Source: Micromonospora echinospora (GTDB lineage Bacteria; Actinomycetota; Actinomycetes; Mycobacteriales; Micromonosporaceae). Taken from it: DNA of 64,000 nucleotides. The stretch lies in contig NZ_JACHJC010000001.1 in assembly GCF_014203425.1 (NCBI RefSeq), forward strand, positions 4,800,001 through 4,864,000. Direction: 5' to 3'. The position numbers and the translations under genes were made by a program. Below the pieces are notes generated by a model that searched no databases, was not told the DNA's origin, and was given only the letters and a program-made list of their open reading frames with translations. This document shows, in pieces, positions 8,161-18,100 of the stretch; the first letter of the stretch is position 1, and the number at the start of each line of letters is the position of its first letter.

Positions 8161-9171
8161 TCAGCGGGTGGGGGGTGGGCCTACGCTGCGGCGCGGCACC
8201 AGGGTGGGCGCGATCGTCTGCCGCAGCGGCCCGGCCTGCTCCGACTCGATCTGGGCCAGCAGCAGGTCGAGGCTGGCCGCGGCCACCGCCGTGAAGTCGG
8301 GCCGCACCGTGGTCAGCGGCGGGATGAAGTACGCCGCCTCGGGCACGTCGTCGAACCCGACGACGCTGATGTCGTCCGGTACGCGGCGGCCGTGCTCGTG
8401 CAGCGCCCGCAGCACGCCGAGCGCCAGGTGGTCGTTCGCCGTGAAGACCGCGGTGACCTCCGGCATCCGGGCCAGCATCTGCCCGCACCGGTAGCCCGCG
8501 GCAGCGGACCAGTCCGCCGGGACCAGCGGGGGAATCTCGGCGCCCGCCTGTCGCAGCGCCTCGCGCCACCCCTCTATCCGGCCGGCGCTGTCGAACCAGT
8601 CCGACGGGCCGGACACGTGCCAGACGGTGCGGTGCCCGGCGGCGAGGAGGTGCTCGGTGGCGGCCTTGGCGCCGGCGACCTGGTCGACAGTGACCAGCGG
8701 GATGGGCCGCCGCGGATCGCCGTCGACGGTGACCAGCGGCACGTCCTGGGGCAGCCGTTCGAGCGCCTCCCCGGCGGACTCGACCGGCGCGATCACCACT
8801 ATGCCGGCGACCCGGTGCGCCAGGTGCCGCTCCACCGCCGCCGAGATGGAGCGGTGGTCGAGGTCGCGGACACTGCCGATGCTCACCGCGAAACCGGCCT
8901 CGGCGGCGGTCTGCTCCAGCGCGGCCAGCAGCGACGCCGGGCCGTACAGCGTGGTGTTCTGGGCGACCACGCCGATCACCTGGGATCGGCCGGTCACCAG
9001 CGCGCGGGCCGCGCGGTTGGGCCGGTAGCCGAGCTCGGTGATGGCGGCCTGGACCCGCAGCCGGGTCTGTTCACGCACATTGGGATGCCCGTTGAGGACC
9101 CGGGAGACCGTCTGGTGCGAAACCCCGGCGAGGCGAGCCACGTCCGTCATCGCAGGACCGCGCACGGCCAC
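8161..9171 (-). CDS. LacI-family transcriptional regulator (candidate arabinose-regulon repressor)
   Basis: The 336-residue protein has an N-terminal LacI helix-turn-helix (TDVARLAGVSHQTVSRVLNG, about residues 9-28) with the hinge helix RAARALVTGRS, then a periplasmic-binding-protein-like effector domain to the C-terminus. The start is taken as the GTG at 9171; an ATG at 9150 is also possible. It lies among the arabinose genes, and at least seven 14-bp LacI-type operators occur between 3.7 and 28.5 kb. It is the only LacI-type gene in the window, so it is the prime candidate to bind them, with L-arabinose or a derivative as inducer. No operator was seen in front of the gene itself. Confidence 0.92.
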   Translation of the reverse strand: MAVRGPAMTDVARLAGVSHQTVSRVLNGHPNVREQTRLRVQAAITELGYRPNRAARALVTGRSQVIGVVAQNTTLYGPASLLAALEQTAAEAGFAVSIGSVRDLDHRSISAAVERHLAHRVAGIVVIAPVESAGEALERLPQDVPLVTVDGDPRRPIPLVTVDQVAGAKAATEHLLAAGHRTVWHVSGPSDWFDSAGRIEGWREALRQAGAEIPPLVPADWSAAAGYRCGQMLARMPEVTAVFTANDHLALGVLRALHEHGRRVPDDISVVGFDDVPEAAYFIPPLTTVRPDFTAVAAASLDLLLAQIESEQAGPLRQTIAPTLVPRRSVGPPPTR

Positions 9172-9384
9172 CTCACTTTCGCCACTGCCCGCGGCGGCCG
9201 CACCCGGTCGATCTCGACCGGACCGTCCCGGGTGGCGACAGTCTACGCCAGCGGTCCCATCGGTATCGGCACCGCCGATCGACCGTTCCCACCGTGGCGC
9301 GCCGATATCGAGGAATCGACCGCCGACTCATTCCTCCCGTTACGCAGTGGCACGAACAGGCAGCTCGGAGCGGGTGGAATTGGA

Positions 9385-9429
9385 CCCGGGGTGCGGCATT
9401 TCCGGCGATTGCCGGAGCCGCACCCCGGG
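9385..9429 (-). terminator. two-tier hairpin terminator of the lectin-GH43 gene
   Basis: Perfect outer arms CCCGGGGTGCGGC (9385-9397) and GCCGCACCCCGGG (9417-9429) enclose a perfect inner hairpin, TCCGGC-GATT-GCCGGA (9401-9416), with a 3-nt ATT bulge on one side. It begins 40 nt after the GH43 stop and separates that gene from the regulator downstream. The rest of the 298-nt gap (9172-9469) shows nothing else clear. Confidence 0.7.
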
Positions 9430-9469
9430 CTATTGAAGATGTGTCAACGGTCGCGAATGGTGACCGTTG

Positions 9470-11548
9470 TCACGGTGTCGTCAGCGAGAACTGCCGCACC
9501 GTCACCGCGCCGCCAAGGGATTGGGTGGCGTAGTTGAAGAAGCCGAACCGGTAGCCCATGAAGAACTGCCACGCGTTGTTGAGCGTCAACGCGTTGCCCA
9601 GCGACACGAAGTTCACCCCGTCCGTGCTGTAGGAGAACCGCGCCTGCCGCCCGGAGCCGGGCCGGATGTCGGCGTTCGCGCGCAGCCAGATCCGCCCGCC
9701 GGACACCGCCGCGCTGGCGATCTCCGTCCCGGTGCTCGTGGTGTTCCAGTTCGAGCCCATGGTCAGACCGTTGGTCATCACCACCCGGGTCGCGCCGTTG
9801 TCCCGCCGTACGCCGATCCAGGCCGAACTGTCCCGCAGCATCGCCAGGCCGGCCCGGTCACCGTCGCGCATGGTCGAGTAGTCCAGCTCGATGGTGCCGG
9901 TCGAGGTCGGACCCTGGATCCGGTGGGTGAGCGTGTTGCGGGCCCGGTACAGGTCGTTCGTGACGGTGGCGGTCTGCAACCGCAGGCCGTTGTTCACCGA
10001 CCACCTGCTGTTGTCCGGGTTGTGGTTCCACTCGTACTGCACGCCGAGCGTGGTGCCGGAGAACGTGTCGGTGCCGGTGAGCGGCTTGACCGGACGGGTC
10101 GGCAACGGGTTCGGGTAGCTGGCGCCCCAGGCCCCGTTGACGGTCTGCACCTGCGGCCAGCCGTCGGAGGTCCAGGTGATCGGCGCCAGGGTCGGCATCC
10201 GGCCACCGGGGTACGCGTCGGTGAAGGCCATGTAGTACCAGGCGCCGGTCTGCGTCTGCACCAGCCCGCCCTGGTGCGGCACGCCGCCACCGGAGATCGG
10301 GCCGGGCAGGTTCAGCAGCACCTGCCGCTGCTCGTACGGGCCGAACGGGCCGTTCGTGGACTTCAGCACGTACTGGCCGTTGGCCGGGCGGGTCAGCCAG
10401 ATGTAGTACGCGCCGTTGCGCTTGTAGAAGCGCGCGCCCTCCAGCGTGCCGATGCTCGACGGCGTCTGGTAGACCTGCTGGGCCCGGACCTGGCTGCGCC
10501 CGTCGGCGGAGAGCTGGGCCACGCTGATCGTGCCGTTGCCGTACGCGACGTACATGGTGTCGTTGTCGTCGATCAGCATGCCGGCGTCGTAGTAGCAGTT
10601 GGGGATGGTGCTCAGGCGGCTCCACGCGCCGTCGACAGCGGCGGCGGTGTAGATGTGGGTCTGCGCGAAGTCGATGCACCCGGCCCAGTAGAACGTGCGG
10701 TTGCTCGGCCGGTAGTTGAGCGTCGACGCCCAGATGCCGTCCACGTACGCCTGCTCGCTGCCGCTCAGGTCGTACTTGGTGCCGAACTCCAGCCGCGGCA
10801 CCGAGTGCCCGGCGAACTCCCAGTTCACCAGGTCCCAGGAGCGCAGCACCGGCGCGCCCGGCGAGTAGTGCATGGTGGAGGCGGACATGTAGTAGACGTC
10901 GCCGACCCGGATGATGTCGACGTCGGCGAAGTCCTGCCAGACGGCCGGGTTGGTGAAGCTGCCGCCCGGGTTGCCCGGGTTGCCGGGGTCGTCGCCGACG
11001 CGGACGAGCTGCCACTGCTGGTTCGCGCCGTTCCAGTCGTCGTACTGGACGATGTTGCCGCCGTCGGCGGTGGAGGCGTTCTGCACCTCCATCACCTTGT
11101 TCGAGTTCCGGTTGATCAGCCGGACGTACCCGCTGTCGGAGTCGGCCAGCCGGAACTGCTGGTTGTTGCCGCCGTGGTCGGTCCACTGGACCACCGCGGC
11201 GCCGTTGGCGGTGGACGCGCCGGTCACGTCCAGCACCTTGCCGGAGTGCCGGGAGCGCAGCCGGTAGTAGCCACCGCCGGAGTCCACGAACTGCCACTGC
11301 TGCCAGGCGCCGTCGTTGCGCGTCCACTGGGTGATCCGCGCACCGTCGTTGGTGGCCTGGTTGTACAGGTCCAGCGCCTTGCCGCTGTTGCGGTTCACCA
11401 GCACGTAGTAAGCGCTGATGTCCACAGTGGCCGCGGAGACGGGTGCGGGCACGGCGCCCACCACCACGCCACCGACCAACAGCGCCACCACCCCGGCCAG
11501 CAGCCGGGACAGGCGTCCACGTCCACGGGACAGTCGAGCTGTCACCAT
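9470..11548 (-). CDS. secreted lectin-GH43 beta-xylosidase/alpha-L-arabinofuranosidase
   Basis: The 692-residue exported protein has a Sec signal ending in VSA-AT (about residue 40). A ricin-type beta-trefoil follows (about 42-182; repeats such as NSGKALDLYNQATNDGA with QxW), then a GNPGNPGG linker. A GH43 five-bladed propeller (about 195-510) and a C-terminal beta-sandwich typical of GH43 xylosidases (about 515-692) complete it. Asp209 (FADVDIIRVGD) fits the general base and Glu370 (GTLEGARFYK) the general acid. The ATG at 11548 is chosen for its AAGGAGGATC site. It is transcribed alone, between the araA terminator and its own hairpin, with two LacI-type operators upstream. Activity on xylosides versus arabinosides is not resolvable by eye. 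Confidence 0.87.
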   Translation of the reverse strand: MVTARLSRGRGRLSRLLAGVVALLVGGVVVGAVPAPVSAATVDISAYYVLVNRNSGKALDLYNQATNDGARITQWTRNDGAWQQWQFVDSGGGYYRLRSRHSGKVLDVTGASTANGAAVVQWTDHGGNNQQFRLADSDSGYVRLINRNSNKVMEVQNASTADGGNIVQYDDWNGANQQWQLVRVGDDPGNPGNPGGSFTNPAVWQDFADVDIIRVGDVYYMSASTMHYSPGAPVLRSWDLVNWEFAGHSVPRLEFGTKYDLSGSEQAYVDGIWASTLNYRPSNRTFYWAGCIDFAQTHIYTAAAVDGAWSRLSTIPNCYYDAGMLIDDNDTMYVAYGNGTISVAQLSADGRSQVRAQQVYQTPSSIGTLEGARFYKRNGAYYIWLTRPANGQYVLKSTNGPFGPYEQRQVLLNLPGPISGGGVPHQGGLVQTQTGAWYYMAFTDAYPGGRMPTLAPITWTSDGWPQVQTVNGAWGASYPNPLPTRPVKPLTGTDTFSGTTLGVQYEWNHNPDNSRWSVNNGLRLQTATVTNDLYRARNTLTHRIQGPTSTGTIELDYSTMRDGDRAGLAMLRDSSAWIGVRRDNGATRVVMTNGLTMGSNWNTTSTGTEIASAAVSGGRIWLRANADIRPGSGRQARFSYSTDGVNFVSLGNALTLNNAWQFFMGYRFGFFNYATQSLGGAVTVRQFSLTTP

Positions 11549-11604
11549 GATCCTCCTTCGTCGACCGGAGCCCGGGCACGGCGGCACGCGCCGACGACGT
11601 CGGC

Positions 11605-11617
11605 GTTATCGCTAACA
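11605..11617 (-). promoter_or_regulatory. LacI-type operator in the leader of the lectin-GH43 gene
   Basis: Read on the minus strand the site is TGTTAGCGATAAC, matching the window's operator consensus. It lies about 100 bp downstream of the promoter-overlapping copy at 11716 and 57 bp before the ATG, suggesting a second roadblock or loop site. Confidence 0.65.
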
Positions 11618-11714
11618 GCGATGCCCACCCAGGCGGGAGTCGGATCCCTGGCAACTGCGGCGCAGATCGCGCCCGGAACGGCCCGCGAGCGGTGCCGGTG
11701 ACCCTATCCATCGA

Positions 11715-11742
11715 CTGTGAGCGATAACATGCCGTTCGTCAA
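11715..11742 (-). promoter_or_regulatory. promoter and overlapping LacI-type operator of the lectin-GH43 gene
   Basis: The plus-strand site TGTGAGCGATAACA (11716-11729) overlaps a minus-strand promoter with -35 TTGACG (11742-11737) and -10 TCACAG (11720-11715), spacer 16 nt. The arrangement is nearly the same as at 28.5 kb in front of the GH10 gene. Confidence 0.72.
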
Positions 11743-11755
11743 GGCGTAACACGAG

Positions 11756-11786
11756 CCGCCCGCCACGCGGGCCGCGTGGCGGGCGG
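11756..11786 (-). terminator. strong hairpin terminator at the end of the ara operon
   Basis: Perfect 14-bp arms CCGCCCGCCACGCG (11756-11769) and CGCGTGGCGGGCGG (11773-11786) enclose a 3-nt loop. It lies 29 nt after the araA stop and just upstream of the GH43 promoter, so it insulates that gene from ara operon read-through. Confidence 0.7.
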
Positions 11787-11814
11787 GCGGGCCGGCGTGG
11801 CGGGCGGCGAGTGC

Positions 11815-13317
11815 TCAGAATCCCCGGGCGAGCCGGTAGTACGCCTGGTTCCAGCGCAGCTCGTCGGCGAAGCGGTGCGGGCGCGTGTCGGCGTCGATGA
11901 CCACCAGCTCGGTCCGGGCCATCGCGGCCAGGTCGCGCAGCTCCTCCACGCCGACGGCCTGGGAGAGCACCGTGTGGTGCGGCGCGCCCGCGGTGATCCA
12001 CGCCTCCGCCGAACCGGCCAGGTCGGGCTGCGGACGCCAGACCGCGCGGGCCACCGGCAGCCGGCGCAGCGGGTGCGGCGGCGGCACCACGTCCACCGTG
12101 TTGGCGACCAGCCGGAACCGCTCCCCCATGTCCGCCATGCCCAGCACCACGGCCGGGCCGGGCGCGGCGTCGAAGACCAGGCGCACCGGGTCCTCCCGCC
12201 CGCCGATGCTCAGCGGGTGCACCTCCGCGCTCGGCACGTCGGCGGCGATGCTCGGGCACACCTCCAGCATGTGCGCGCCGAGGATCAGCTCCTGGCCGAA
12301 CGTCAGGTCGTAGGTGTAGTCCTCCATGAACGAGGTGCCGCCGGGCACGCCGACGGCCATCGCCTTGAGCGTGTGCACCAGCACCGAGGTCTTCCAGTCG
12401 CCCTCGCCGCCGAAGCCGTAGCCGTCGGCCATCAGGCGCTGCACCGCGATGCCGGGAAGCTGGCGCAGCCCGCCGAGGTCCTCGAAGTTCGTGGTGAACG
12501 CCCGGAACCCGCCGGCTTCCAGGAACGCGCGCAGGCCCAGCTCCTGACGCGCCGCGTACCGCAGCGAGTCGTGCCGGTCCCCGCCGGGCCGCAGCTCCGG
12601 CGCCACCCGGAAGGTGTCGTCGTACTCCTTGACCAGGTCGTCCACCTGCGCGTCCCCCACCTGGTCGACGGCCGCGACGAGGTCGTTGACGCCGTAGGTG
12701 TTCACCGAGACGCCGAAGCGCAGCTCCGCCTCGACCTTGTCCCCCTCGGTGACCGCGACGTCGCGCATGTTGTCGCCGAAGCGCGCCAACCGCAGCGTCC
12801 GCAGCGCCGACCAGCCGACGGCGGCCCGGGCCCAGGCCGCGATCCGGCCGGTGACGCGCGGGTCGGTGACGTGGCCGGCGACGGTCTTGCGGGCCACCCC
12901 GAGCCGGGTCTGGACGAACCCGAACTCCCGGTCGCCGTGCGCGGCCTGGTTGAGGTTCATGAAGTCCATGTCGATCTCGTCCCACGGCAGCGCCACGTTC
13001 GCCTGCGTGTGCAGGTGCAGCAGCGGCGTCCGCAGCGCGTCCAGCCCGGAGATCCACATCTTGGCCGGGGAGAACGTGTGCATCCAGGCGATCACCCCGA
13101 CCGCGCCCTGCACGGCCGCGTCCCGGCACACCGCCAGGATGTCCGCGCTGGAGGTGAGGACCGGCTTCCAGACCACGCGTACGGGGATGTCCGGCGACTC
13201 GTCCAGGCGCGCGGCGATCTGCCGGGACTGCTCGGCGACCTGCCGCAGGGTGTCCTCGCCGTAGAGGCCCTGGCTGCCGGTGAGGAACCAGACCTCGGGC
13301 TGGGGGTGAGTTGCCAT
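11815..13317 (-). CDS. araA: L-arabinose isomerase
   Basis: The 500-residue protein matches the full AraA family length. AraA converts L-arabinose to L-ribulose in the cytosol with a divalent metal. Family landmarks are the start [25 protein letters not shown], the [14 protein letters not shown] segment, the [17 protein letters not shown] segment carrying a metal-site Glu, [10 protein letters not shown], and the late [12 protein letters not shown] segment with the active-site His pair. The ATG at 13317 has GGAAGG upstream; the reading frame stays open further upstream but that stretch overlaps the permease gene and lacks family similarity. It is the last gene of araB-araD-importer-araA, 26 nt after the second permease gene. 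Confidence 0.96.
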   Translation of the reverse strand: MATHPQPEVWFLTGSQGLYGEDTLRQVAEQSRQIAARLDESPDIPVRVVWKPVLTSSADILAVCRDAAVQGAVGVIAWMHTFSPAKMWISGLDALRTPLLHLHTQANVALPWDEIDMDFMNLNQAAHGDREFGFVQTRLGVARKTVAGHVTDPRVTGRIAAWARAAVGWSALRTLRLARFGDNMRDVAVTEGDKVEAELRFGVSVNTYGVNDLVAAVDQVGDAQVDDLVKEYDDTFRVAPELRPGGDRHDSLRYAARQELGLRAFLEAGGFRAFTTNFEDLGGLRQLPGIAVQRLMADGYGFGGEGDWKTSVLVHTLKAMAVGVPGGTSFMEDYTYDLTFGQELILGAHMLEVCPSIAADVPSAEVHPLSIGGREDPVRLVFDAAPGPAVVLGMADMGERFRLVANTVDVVPPPHPLRRLPVARAVWRPQPDLAGSAEAWITAGAPHHTVLSQAVGVEELRDLAAMARTELVVIDADTRPHRFADELRWNQAYYRLARGF

Positions 13318-13343
13318 GTTGTTGCCTTCCGCGCTAGGAACCG

Positions 13344-14336
13344 TCACTTGAACCGGATGCCGATGAGCCGCTGGAGGAGGATGAACGCGAAGAGCAGCCC
13401 GCCGATCACGATCTTGGTCCACCAGGAGTTGAGGCTGCCGTCGAACGTGATCAGGGTCTGGATCACGCCGAGCACCAGCACGCCGAGCACGGTGCCGAAG
13501 ACGTACCCGGAACCGCCGGTGAGCACGGTGCCGCCGATCACGACGGCGGCGATCACGTCCAGCTCCATCCCGACGGCGATCAGCGGCGCGCCGGAGAGCG
13601 TGTAGAACGACAGCAGGATGCCGCCGATCGCCGAGCAGAGCCCGCTGATCGTGTAGACGGCGATCCGGGTCCGCGCCACCGGCAGGCCCATCAGCAGCGC
13701 CGACTGCGCGTTGCCGCCGACCGCGTACACGTTGCGACCGAACCGCGTGTACGCCAGCACGTACGCCGCGATCAGCACCACCGCGAACGCGATCAGCACG
13801 CTTATCGACACGAAGTTGCCGGCCGGATCGCCGATGCGCTGCTGCGACATCGACGTCCAGAAGCCGTCGGTGATGGAGATCGAGGAGTCGCTGATGAACG
13901 TGCACATGCCGCGGGCGAAGAACATCCCGGCGAGCGTGACGATGAACGGCTGGATCTCGAAGAAGTGGATCGCGCAGCCCATCAGGAAGCCCAGCGTCGG
14001 GCCGATCAGCAGCGCGATCACCAGCACCAGGGCCGCGGGCAGGCCGTCGCGCAGCAGCGACGCCGACACCATCGCGGTCATCGCGACCACCGAGCCGACG
14101 GACAGGTCGATGCCGCCGGTGAGGATCACGAACGTCATGCCGACCGCGACGACGAGCACGAAGCCGTTGTCGATGAAGACGTTGAAGACGACCTGGATGT
14201 TGGAGAACGCGCGGTACTGGGACACGCCGATGCCGTACATGACGAGCAGCAGGGCGAGCGTGGCCAGCACTGGGACGTGCCGCCGCGGCAGGCTGGGCCG
14301 CCAGGAGCGGCCGGTGCTCAACGACGTGCTGCTCAT
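13344..14336 (-). CDS. sugar ABC transporter permease (YjfF-like)
   Basis: This 330-residue BPD_transp_2 (CUT2-type) permease has about eight to ten hydrophobic segments. The family motifs are [20 protein letters not shown] near the first third and [15 protein letters not shown] near the end. It pairs with the preceding permease to form a heterodimeric membrane channel, as YtfT-YjfF do in the Escherichia coli galactofuranose importer. Its ATG at 14336 overlaps the preceding stop in an ATGA, indicating translational coupling. The genes around it are the matching ATPase, binding protein and araBDA, so arabinose is the likely cargo. Confidence 0.92.
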   Translation of the reverse strand: MSSTSLSTGRSWRPSLPRRHVPVLATLALLLVMYGIGVSQYRAFSNIQVVFNVFIDNGFVLVVAVGMTFVILTGGIDLSVGSVVAMTAMVSASLLRDGLPAALVLVIALLIGPTLGFLMGCAIHFFEIQPFIVTLAGMFFARGMCTFISDSSISITDGFWTSMSQQRIGDPAGNFVSISVLIAFAVVLIAAYVLAYTRFGRNVYAVGGNAQSALLMGLPVARTRIAVYTISGLCSAIGGILLSFYTLSGAPLIAVGMELDVIAAVVIGGTVLTGGSGYVFGTVLGVLVLGVIQTLITFDGSLNSWWTKIVIGGLLFAFILLQRLIGIRFK

Positions 14337-15400
14337 GCGGGCACCTGCTCCTTCTCCCGCTGCGGCGCCGCCGGCCCGGGCTCGGTCCCGCGCCGCCGGC
14401 GCAGCCGGGCGCGGAACGCCGGGGCCTGCACGAGGCAGACGGCGATGACGACGACCGCCTTGAACAGCAGCGACGTCTGCGGCGAGATGTTCATGGCGTA
14501 CACAGTGGTGGTCAGGGTCTGGATGATCAGCGCGCCGAGGACGGTGCCGCCGAGGGAGAACCGGCCACCGGCGAGCGACGTACCGCCGATCACGACCGCC
14601 AGGATCGCGTCGAGTTCGATCCAGAGGCCGGCGGCGTTGCCGTCGGCGCTCGAAACGTTGGCGGTGACCATGAAGCCGGCGAGCGCGGCGCATACGGCGC
14701 TGATCACGTAGACGAGGAAGACGATGCGGCGCGACCGGATGCCGGCCAGCCGGCTGGCCTCGGCGTTGCCGCCGACCGACTCGACGATCAGACCGAGCGC
14801 GGTGCGCCGGGTGAACGCGGCCACGAGCAGCGCGGCGGCGAGCGCGATCAGGATGGCCAGCGGCAGCGTCAGGAAGTGCCCGAGCCCGATGGCCCGGTAC
14901 GGACCGGAGTTGATCGTGATGATCTGCCCCTCGGTGACCAGCTGGGCGATGCCCCGTCCGGCGACCATGAGGATCAGCGTCGCGATGATCGGCTGGATGC
15001 CGATGACCGCCACGAGTATCCCGTTCCACGCGCCGAGCACGAGCGCGGCGCCGAAGGCCAGGGCCAGCGCGGTGGCCACCGTGGCCGGGCTGTTCTGGTC
15101 GGCCGCCCCGCTGATGTGCAGGCAGGCGATCGCGCCGCTGATGGCGCAGAGCGAGCCGACGGACAGGTCGATGCCGCCGGTGGCGATGACGAGCGTCATC
15201 CCGAGCGCGACGAGGATCAGCGGCGCGCTCAGCCGCAGGATGTCGATGGGCGTGCCGTACAGGTGGCCGTTCTTGACCTCGACGGCGAGGAAGCCGGGAC
15301 GGTAGACGGTGTTCGCGGCGAGCATCACCACGAGCACCAGCGCCGGCCAGAACAGGCGGTGGCCGGTAAGCGGGCGGAGGCGGTCGGCGACGGCGGTCAT
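14333..15400 (-). CDS. sugar ABC transporter permease (YtfT-like)
   Basis: The 355-residue CUT2-type permease contains [20 protein letters not shown] and [19 protein letters not shown], the standard family motifs, in a run of about nine hydrophobic segments. The C-terminus is arginine-rich (RARLRRRRG) and cytosolic. The ATG at 15400 overlaps the ATPase stop by ATGA, and its own stop overlaps the next permease start, so the three genes are tightly coupled. It forms the membrane part of the importer together with the 13344-14336 product. Confidence 0.92.
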   Translation of the reverse strand: MTAVADRLRPLTGHRLFWPALVLVVMLAANTVYRPGFLAVEVKNGHLYGTPIDILRLSAPLILVALGMTLVIATGGIDLSVGSLCAISGAIACLHISGAADQNSPATVATALALAFGAALVLGAWNGILVAVIGIQPIIATLILMVAGRGIAQLVTEGQIITINSGPYRAIGLGHFLTLPLAILIALAAALLVAAFTRRTALGLIVESVGGNAEASRLAGIRSRRIVFLVYVISAVCAALAGFMVTANVSSADGNAAGLWIELDAILAVVIGGTSLAGGRFSLGGTVLGALIIQTLTTTVYAMNISPQTSLLFKAVVVIAVCLVQAPAFRARLRRRRGTEPGPAAPQREKEQVPA

Positions 15401-16938
15401 CGGGTCACCTCCTCCCGGGGGGTTCCGCTGGCGATGGTGCGCATGACGCGGTCGGCGTCGAGCGTGTCGTCGTTGTCGAGCTGGGCGACCATCTCGCGGT
15501 CGCGCATGACCGCGACCCGGTGGCTCAGGCGCAGCACCTCCTCCAGCTCGGCGGAGATGAACAGCACCGCCATGCCGCCGTCGGAGAGCTGCACCACCAG
15601 CTTCTGGATCTCGGCCTTCGCGCCGACGTCGATGCCGCGGGTCGGCTCGTCCAGGATGAGCAGGCGCGGCTCGGTGATGAGCCAGCGGGCCAGCAGCACC
15701 TTCTGCTGGTTGCCGCCGGAGAGGTTGCGCACCGGCAGTTCCGGGTTCGCCGGGCGGATGCTCAGCGCCTCCACGTATCTGCGGACCAGCTCGTCCTGGC
15801 GGCGGCGCGGGATCGGACGCAGCCAGCCGCGCGCGGCCTGCAACGCCAGCATCATGTTCTCCCGGACCGTCAGCTCCGGGACGATGCCCTCGGCCCGGCG
15901 GTTCTCCGAGCAGAAGCCGACACCCTGACCGATGGCCTGGATCGGGTTGCGCACCGGCGCCCGGCCGCCGTCGAGCCGGACCTGGCCGTGGTCGGCCCGG
16001 TCCGCGCCGAAGATCAGCCGCGCCACCTCGGTGCGGCCGGAGCCGAGCAGGCCGGCCAGGCCGACCACCTCACCGGCGTGGATGCGCAGGCTGAACGGCG
16101 CGACCGCGCCGCGCCGGCCCAGCTCGGCGGCGTCCACGAGCGGTGCCTCGTCGTCGGCGTCGACAGTGGCGCGCTTCTGCTGCTCGTCGAGCCGCTCCAG
16201 CACGTCCAGCTCCTGTCCGATCATCTTCTCGACCAGGCTGAACTGCGGCAGCTCCTCGGTGCGGTACTCCCCCACCAGCGTGCCGTTGCGCAGCACGGTG
16301 ATCCGGTCGGCGATGCCGTAGACCTGGTCGAGGAAGTGTGTGACGAACAGGATCGCGATGCCCTCGTCGCGCAGCTGGCGCATGATCCGGAACAGCTGCG
16401 CCACCTCGCCGGCGTCCAGGCTGGACGTCGGCTCGTCCAGGATCAGCACCCGCGCCTGCACGTCGATCGCCCGGGCGATGGCGACCATCTGCTGCACCGC
16501 GAGCGAGTACGTGCCGAGCGGCGCGGTGACGTCGAGGTCGAGGTCGAGCCGGGCCAGCAGGTCTCGCGCCCGCCGGCGCATCTCGCCCCAGCGGACCGCG
16601 CCGAGCCGGCGCGGCTCGCGGCCGATGAACACGTTCTCCGCCACCGACAGGTTGGTGCAGAGGTTGACCTCCTGGTAGACGGTGCTGACGCCCGCCGCCG
16701 CGGCCTGCATCGGGCCGCTGAACGAGACCTGTTCGCCGTCGAGGGTGATGACGCCCGCATCGGTCCCGTAGACGCCGGTCAGCACCTTGATCAGGGTGGA
16801 CTTGCCGGCGCCGTTCTCACCCATCAGGGCGTGGACCTCGCCCGGGAACAGCCGGAAGTCGACGTCGTGCAGCGCGCGGACCCCGGGGAAGGTCTTGCTG
16901 ATGCCGGTCATGGTCAGGACCGGACGGTTACCCGTCAT
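15397..16938 (-). CDS. sugar ABC transporter ATP-binding protein, two nucleotide-binding domains (YtfR-like)
   Basis: This is a 513-residue double ATPase of the CUT2 (RbsA/XylG/YtfR) type. The first domain has Walker A GENGAGKST (about 38-46), a degenerate signature SLAVQQMVAIARA and Walker B VLILDEPTSSLD. The second has a degenerate Walker A (GLLGSGRTEVAR), signature LSGGNQQKV and Walker B LLILDEPTRGIDVG. One non-canonical site is normal for this class. It lies between the binding-protein and permease genes in the ara operon. Confidence 0.94.
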   Translation of the reverse strand: MTGNRPVLTMTGISKTFPGVRALHDVDFRLFPGEVHALMGENGAGKSTLIKVLTGVYGTDAGVITLDGEQVSFSGPMQAAAAGVSTVYQEVNLCTNLSVAENVFIGREPRRLGAVRWGEMRRRARDLLARLDLDLDVTAPLGTYSLAVQQMVAIARAIDVQARVLILDEPTSSLDAGEVAQLFRIMRQLRDEGIAILFVTHFLDQVYGIADRITVLRNGTLVGEYRTEELPQFSLVEKMIGQELDVLERLDEQQKRATVDADDEAPLVDAAELGRRGAVAPFSLRIHAGEVVGLAGLLGSGRTEVARLIFGADRADHGQVRLDGGRAPVRNPIQAIGQGVGFCSENRRAEGIVPELTVRENMMLALQAARGWLRPIPRRRQDELVRRYVEALSIRPANPELPVRNLSGGNQQKVLLARWLITEPRLLILDEPTRGIDVGAKAEIQKLVVQLSDGGMAVLFISAELEEVLRLSHRVAVMRDREMVAQLDNDDTLDADRVMRTIASGTPREEVTR

Positions 16939-16970
16939 CCCATCGGACCTCTTCTAGACGGTGGTGGCAC

Positions 16971-17000
16971 GGGGGCCGCCGTCTCGCGACGGCGACCCCC
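16971..17000 (-). terminator. intercistronic hairpin after the binding-protein gene
   Basis: 13-nt arms (GGGGGCCGCCGTC at 16971-16983 and GACGGCGACCCCC at 16988-17000) pair with one mismatch around TCGC, 8 nt after the binding-protein stop and 32 nt before the ATPase start. Such hairpins usually stabilise the upstream mRNA or partly terminate, giving more binding protein than ATPase. Confidence 0.6.
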
Positions 17001-17008
17001 GGGGTGGG

Positions 17009-18004
17009 TCAGTACTTGCGGTTGGGCAGTGCCTCCTTGGCCTGCTCCTGGGTGAAGGTGGTCTCCTCGGTCTCGATCCGGGCGGGGACCTCCTCGCCGG
17101 CCTTGACCTTCTTGGCCAGCTCCATCAGCTGCGGGCCGAGCAGCGGGCTGCACTCGGCGATGAAGTTGAACTTGCCGTCCGCGAGGGCCTGCATGCCGTC
17201 CTTCACCGCGTCGACGGTGATGATGGTGATGTCCTTGCCGGGCGTCTTGCCCGCCGCGCTGATCGCCTCGAGCGCGCCCAGGCCCATGTCGTCGTTGTGC
17301 GCGAAGAGCACGTCGATCTTCGGGTTGGCCTTGAGGAACTGCTCCATCACCTGCTTGCCGCCGGCGCGGGTGAAGTCACCCGACTGCGAGGCGACGATCT
17401 TCAGGTTGGGGTTGGTGGCGATCGCCTCGGCGAAGCCCTTCTTCCGGTCGTTGGCCGGGGCCGAACCGGTCGTGCCCTGCAGCTCGACGATGTTGACCGG
17501 GCCGGGCGCCGCCTTCTTCTGCTCCACCAGCCACTCGCCGGCGAGGCGGCCCTCCTTGACGAAGTCCGAGCCGAGGAACGTCTTGTAGAGCGACTTGTCG
17601 GCCGAGTCGACCGCGCGGTCGGTCAGGATGACCGGGATCTTCGCGTCCTTGGCCTCCTTGAGCACGGTGTCCCAGCCCGACTCCACCACCGGCGAGAAGG
17701 CGATCACGTCGACCTTCTGCTGGATGAAGTTGCGGATCGCCTTGATCTGGTTTTCCTGCTTCTGCTGCGCGTCGTCGAACTTCAGCTCGATGCCGGCCTC
17801 GGCGGCGGCTTCCTTGATCGAGGTGGTGTTCGCGGTGCGCCAGCCGCTCTCGGCGCCCACCTGGGAGAACCCCAGGACGATCTTGTCGTTCCCGTCACCG
17901 GAATCGCCGCCGGTGTCGCTGTTGCCGCAGGCCGCCATGCTGCCGGCGAGCAGCACGCCGGCGAACGCGGCGATGACCCTGCGGGCCGTGCTCCTGGTTC
18001 TCAT
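17009..18004 (-). CDS. sugar-binding lipoprotein of ABC transporter (YtfQ-like)
   Basis: The 331-residue protein has a lipoprotein signal (LLAGSMAAC, lipidated Cys near 26) and a type-1 periplasmic-binding fold. Many segments match YtfQ, the Escherichia coli galactofuranose-binding protein: IVLGFSQVGAESGWRTANT, QQKQENQIKAIRNF, VVESGWDTVLKEAKDA and NDRKKGFAEAI. D-galactofuranose and L-arabinofuranose have similar ring stereochemistry, so an arabinofuranose ligand would fit the arabinofuranosidases nearby. That is inference. It follows araD by 96 nt without an obvious separate operator and belongs to the ara operon. Confidence 0.92.
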   Translation of the reverse strand: MRTRSTARRVIAAFAGVLLAGSMAACGNSDTGGDSGDGNDKIVLGFSQVGAESGWRTANTTSIKEAAAEAGIELKFDDAQQKQENQIKAIRNFIQQKVDVIAFSPVVESGWDTVLKEAKDAKIPVILTDRAVDSADKSLYKTFLGSDFVKEGRLAGEWLVEQKKAAPGPVNIVELQGTTGSAPANDRKKGFAEAIATNPNLKIVASQSGDFTRAGGKQVMEQFLKANPKIDVLFAHNDDMGLGALEAISAAGKTPGKDITIITVDAVKDGMQALADGKFNFIAECSPLLGPQLMELAKKVKAGEEVPARIETEETTFTQEQAKEALPNRKY

Positions 18005-18100
18005 CGGTTCTCCTCCGGGGTTGGATGTTCCGGACGCGCGGCGGGGAGCCGGTGCGGCCGGGTGTGGTGGTGGGGTGGATGCGCGGCGCCCGGTCCGGGG

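Noticed and set aside
11815..13905. AraA as a 696-residue fusion with upstream sequence
   Set aside because: The extra N-terminal part is the permease gene read in another frame; the ATG at 13317 has a ribosome site and gives the exact family length.
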